From NCBI RefSeq assembly GCF_949628265.1, contig NC_088787.1:33840844-33904843 (forward strand): 64,000 nt of DNA, read 5' to 3'. Shown here one piece after another: positions 61,805-64,000 of this stretch. How positions within the stretch are numbered: the stretch's first letter is position 1; the number at the start of each line of letters is the position of its first letter. The DNA comes from Cloeon dipterum. Its lineage: Eukaryota; Arthropoda; Insecta; Ephemeroptera; Baetidae. The notes under the pieces are model-generated. The model saw only the letters and a program-made list of their open reading frames with translations, had not been told where the DNA came from and did not search any database. Both the position numbers and the translations under genes were made by a program.

Positions 61805-64000
61805 GTGAGTGCTCCACACTAAGTACCGTGTTTCTTCCTAACTTTTTGCACGCTCTAGCACACATGCTTGAAACGATAGTTTTCATTCGCTGGCTACAAG
61901 TTTCTTTGCTCGGAGAAAAATTTAATATTTAAAAAGAAAAGGAAAATGAATTTGGTCGATCGAACTTTCATTTTAAATAAGTTACAGCAAAGCGTAAACA
62001 AATATTTAAACGAATCATCAATTTCTGATTTCTGGCCAAAACCAACTAAAACTAAACCAAATTATTTGCAACATCAAGAAATTGTGAAATAATAGCGGTT
62101 AAAAAAATCGAGGATGCCTTGCAATCTCGAATCTCCTCTCAAACTGTAAACATCTTCCCCTAGATGAAATTTTCTCACTTTAAATAAAAGTTTTGATGCT
62201 CCATTTAAATTTAATAAATACTCATGATGGAAATGAAGTTCAGATAGAATAAATTCTGCAAGAAATGCAGGTTTTGGCTCAGTTATTAGTTCAAAATATT
62301 GTTGTTGGACCAAAAATTATTAATATATCCTTTTTTGCTTCACTAATAACGAATATTAAAGCCAAGGAAAAATTCAAAAACCACTTATTTACCTAAAATA
62401 TTCAACTTTTCCTGATTGTGAGTTTTCCTGGTTGCTTAAGAAGCAGACGAGTTTCCTCTTGATCTCCATGGATTGAAGCGAGGGGAAACAATAAAATTTT
62501 ACGTTTTTGGGCATCAGGAAGAGAAGTTATCTGTCGCGTCTTCAGGGAAATGAAAGTTTGGCAGTATAAAGAGTCTGAACGCAACACGCAGTTGATCTTT
62601 GACGTCGTTACTCTCCCTGGCCGGTCAATTTGCATGCAAATGGCTGATAAGATAAGAGGGGGGCCATCAGCTGCTTGTCATCCCCGCTTTTTATCTCGCG
62701 TCCGCCCCCGCGTTTAATGTGCGGTTGTTTCGCGGGAATATAGCGCCTAATGGCCCGGCATCGATCGACGACGCACGTTCGGCCGCAGATGCGACACTCG
62801 CGCGCCAAATTCGCGGCACAAATATCCACTGCCAAACTCGCGCCAAACAGGCAGGCCCGTTCTCCGTTCTCCGTTCTCCATTCTCCACACGCTGAATGAC
62901 TTTAAATCCGTAAAATACTCGTTATTCAAAAAGATTAAGCGTCAGATTTGAGTCCCTTTTTAACTATCACTTGACCCACCAAAACAAATGTTTGTCTACT
63001 TAATTGTGCTCCAATCAATTTAATTCATTTAATTAAATTCATATCTGGAAGTTTCGTGCGCCGTAATGATGCAGAGTTAGCAATTTTAAGTTAGATATTT
63101 TGTTGCAATACCTGCTTGATAATCATTTTTAAAAAAATTATATTTGGTTTGCACACATAAAATACAATTACAATAAGAAATCAAAATTTTGATTACAACC
63201 TTATCATTTAATTGAAGAATACTTAAGAAGCTACACAAGAAATGTTTCATCGTTTAAGTGAAAACCAGAAAAAATTGGGATTTTTTAGCGATAAGCTAGT
63301 AATGTACAAAAATTAAAATTGACGCTCTTGGCAACAATGAAACGTAATTTTCAATTTTTTTCAACAGTCAAAATATTTATAGTATCCTTTAAGAATCTTA
63401 CAATATAAATAGCAATTAAAAAATTGAAGATCTTGCGAGTAATATTTTATTTTTCCCCAACTGTATATGTACTTTTCTCATGTATAATTCAGTGCCGATT
63501 TAATGTATGTATTCGCTCGTGCCCTAGCAGTCGCGTGGCTGATGCGAACGCGCTTTCCGCAAACAGCCGCAGTGTGTCTATTTTCCGATAAAACGCAGTC
63601 ATTCTAGTATGTGTTTGCGTGCGGTGACGCTGTGGATGATTCTCGCCCTCGTTTCCAGCGCTCTCTCACGCCATTAACTTTCACGTGTGCGCGCCGAAGA
63701 CAGCTCCCAACTTGTTGTTTTCGCAGGGCTGTAGTTTAGGGGAGTTTTTATTCGCAAAATAACTTTGGATCTGCAGCCACTGCTAGTTGAGCGAAATAAA
63801 AGGCGTTCTTTCGGAAACGGGAATTGCACTCGGAGGGAATTTTAAATTTACTTTTGAGTAAAATGTGAAGAGAAACTTGATAATTTTGCGGTTTCAGTTA
63901 GCAGAATTTTCAAAATGGTTGATTTTAAAGCCTTTTACATCGTTAATGCTATTAGAGAGAGGGGAAAAGCAGCGTCCAATTTCATGCACAGCAAGCGTAC
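61805..64000 (+). other. start of the seventh nicotinic receptor intron
   Basis: Begins with a good donor (AG|GTGAGT) after codon position 2 of the TM3-flanking Arg codon. No exon for the cytoplasmic loop was seen up to the window end. GC-richer patches near 62600-62900 and 63500-63830 have no supported coding content. Confidence 0.65.

Noticed and set aside
61536..61886. 116-codon minus-strand frame opposite receptor TM1-TM3
   Set aside because: Shadow of the plus-strand exon, whose protein is unmistakable.

Overview
This is a window of animal, almost certainly insect, nuclear DNA. Small GC-rich coding exons sit in long AT-rich introns and spacers. Introns have standard GT-AG borders, with one probable GC-AG exception. 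The families found are a cys-loop acetylcholine receptor alpha subunit of the insect nicotinic type, a gustatory-receptor-like 7TM protein, PDZ scaffolds and a small secreted Kazal-like protein. There are no prokaryotic features, and I saw no rRNA, tRNA or CRISPR. The order or species cannot be told from sequence alone. All exon models below were built by hand from splice sites and reading phase.

Layout. 1-8370 is noncoding apart from a decayed retroelement-like coding fragment (about 2582-3052, minus). 8371-12228 (+) holds the last five exons of PDZ gene A; its 5' exon(s) were not found. 12531-12818 (-) is a two-exon secreted cysteine-rich gene. 13113-14616 (+) is a six-exon gustatory receptor (362 aa), followed by a dead copy of its 3' half at about 15040-15735. 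15.8-23.5 kb has no gene I can support. 23559-44835 (-) is PDZ gene B: five exons, 422 aa, with a first intron of 14.9 kb. 44.8-52.4 kb is the shared upstream region of gene B and the nicotinic receptor, which point away from each other. 52415-61804 (+) holds the first seven coding exons of a nicotinic acetylcholine receptor alpha subunit; the cytoplasmic loop and TM4 must lie beyond the window.

Relations. PDZ genes A and B are close paralogs that face each other tail to tail. Their C-terminal PDZ domains are split by an intron at the same codon and phase, so they look like an old inverted duplication now enclosing the Kazal-like and gustatory receptor genes. The latter two are transcribed away from each other from a gap of only 294 bp.

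Mobile DNA. The clearest element is a 2964-bp foldback-type transposon inside the 5.6-kb second nicotinic receptor intron. It has ~100-bp terminal inverted repeats, a 4-bp candidate target duplication and a nested ~740-bp inverted repeat. Smaller items are a three-copy dispersed repeat, a 129-bp hairpin element, a 33-bp palindrome, a GC-rich island in a gene B intron and several simple repeats. No new multi-gene system was found; the points most worth a second look are the foldback element, the PDZ pair and the gustatory receptor duplication.
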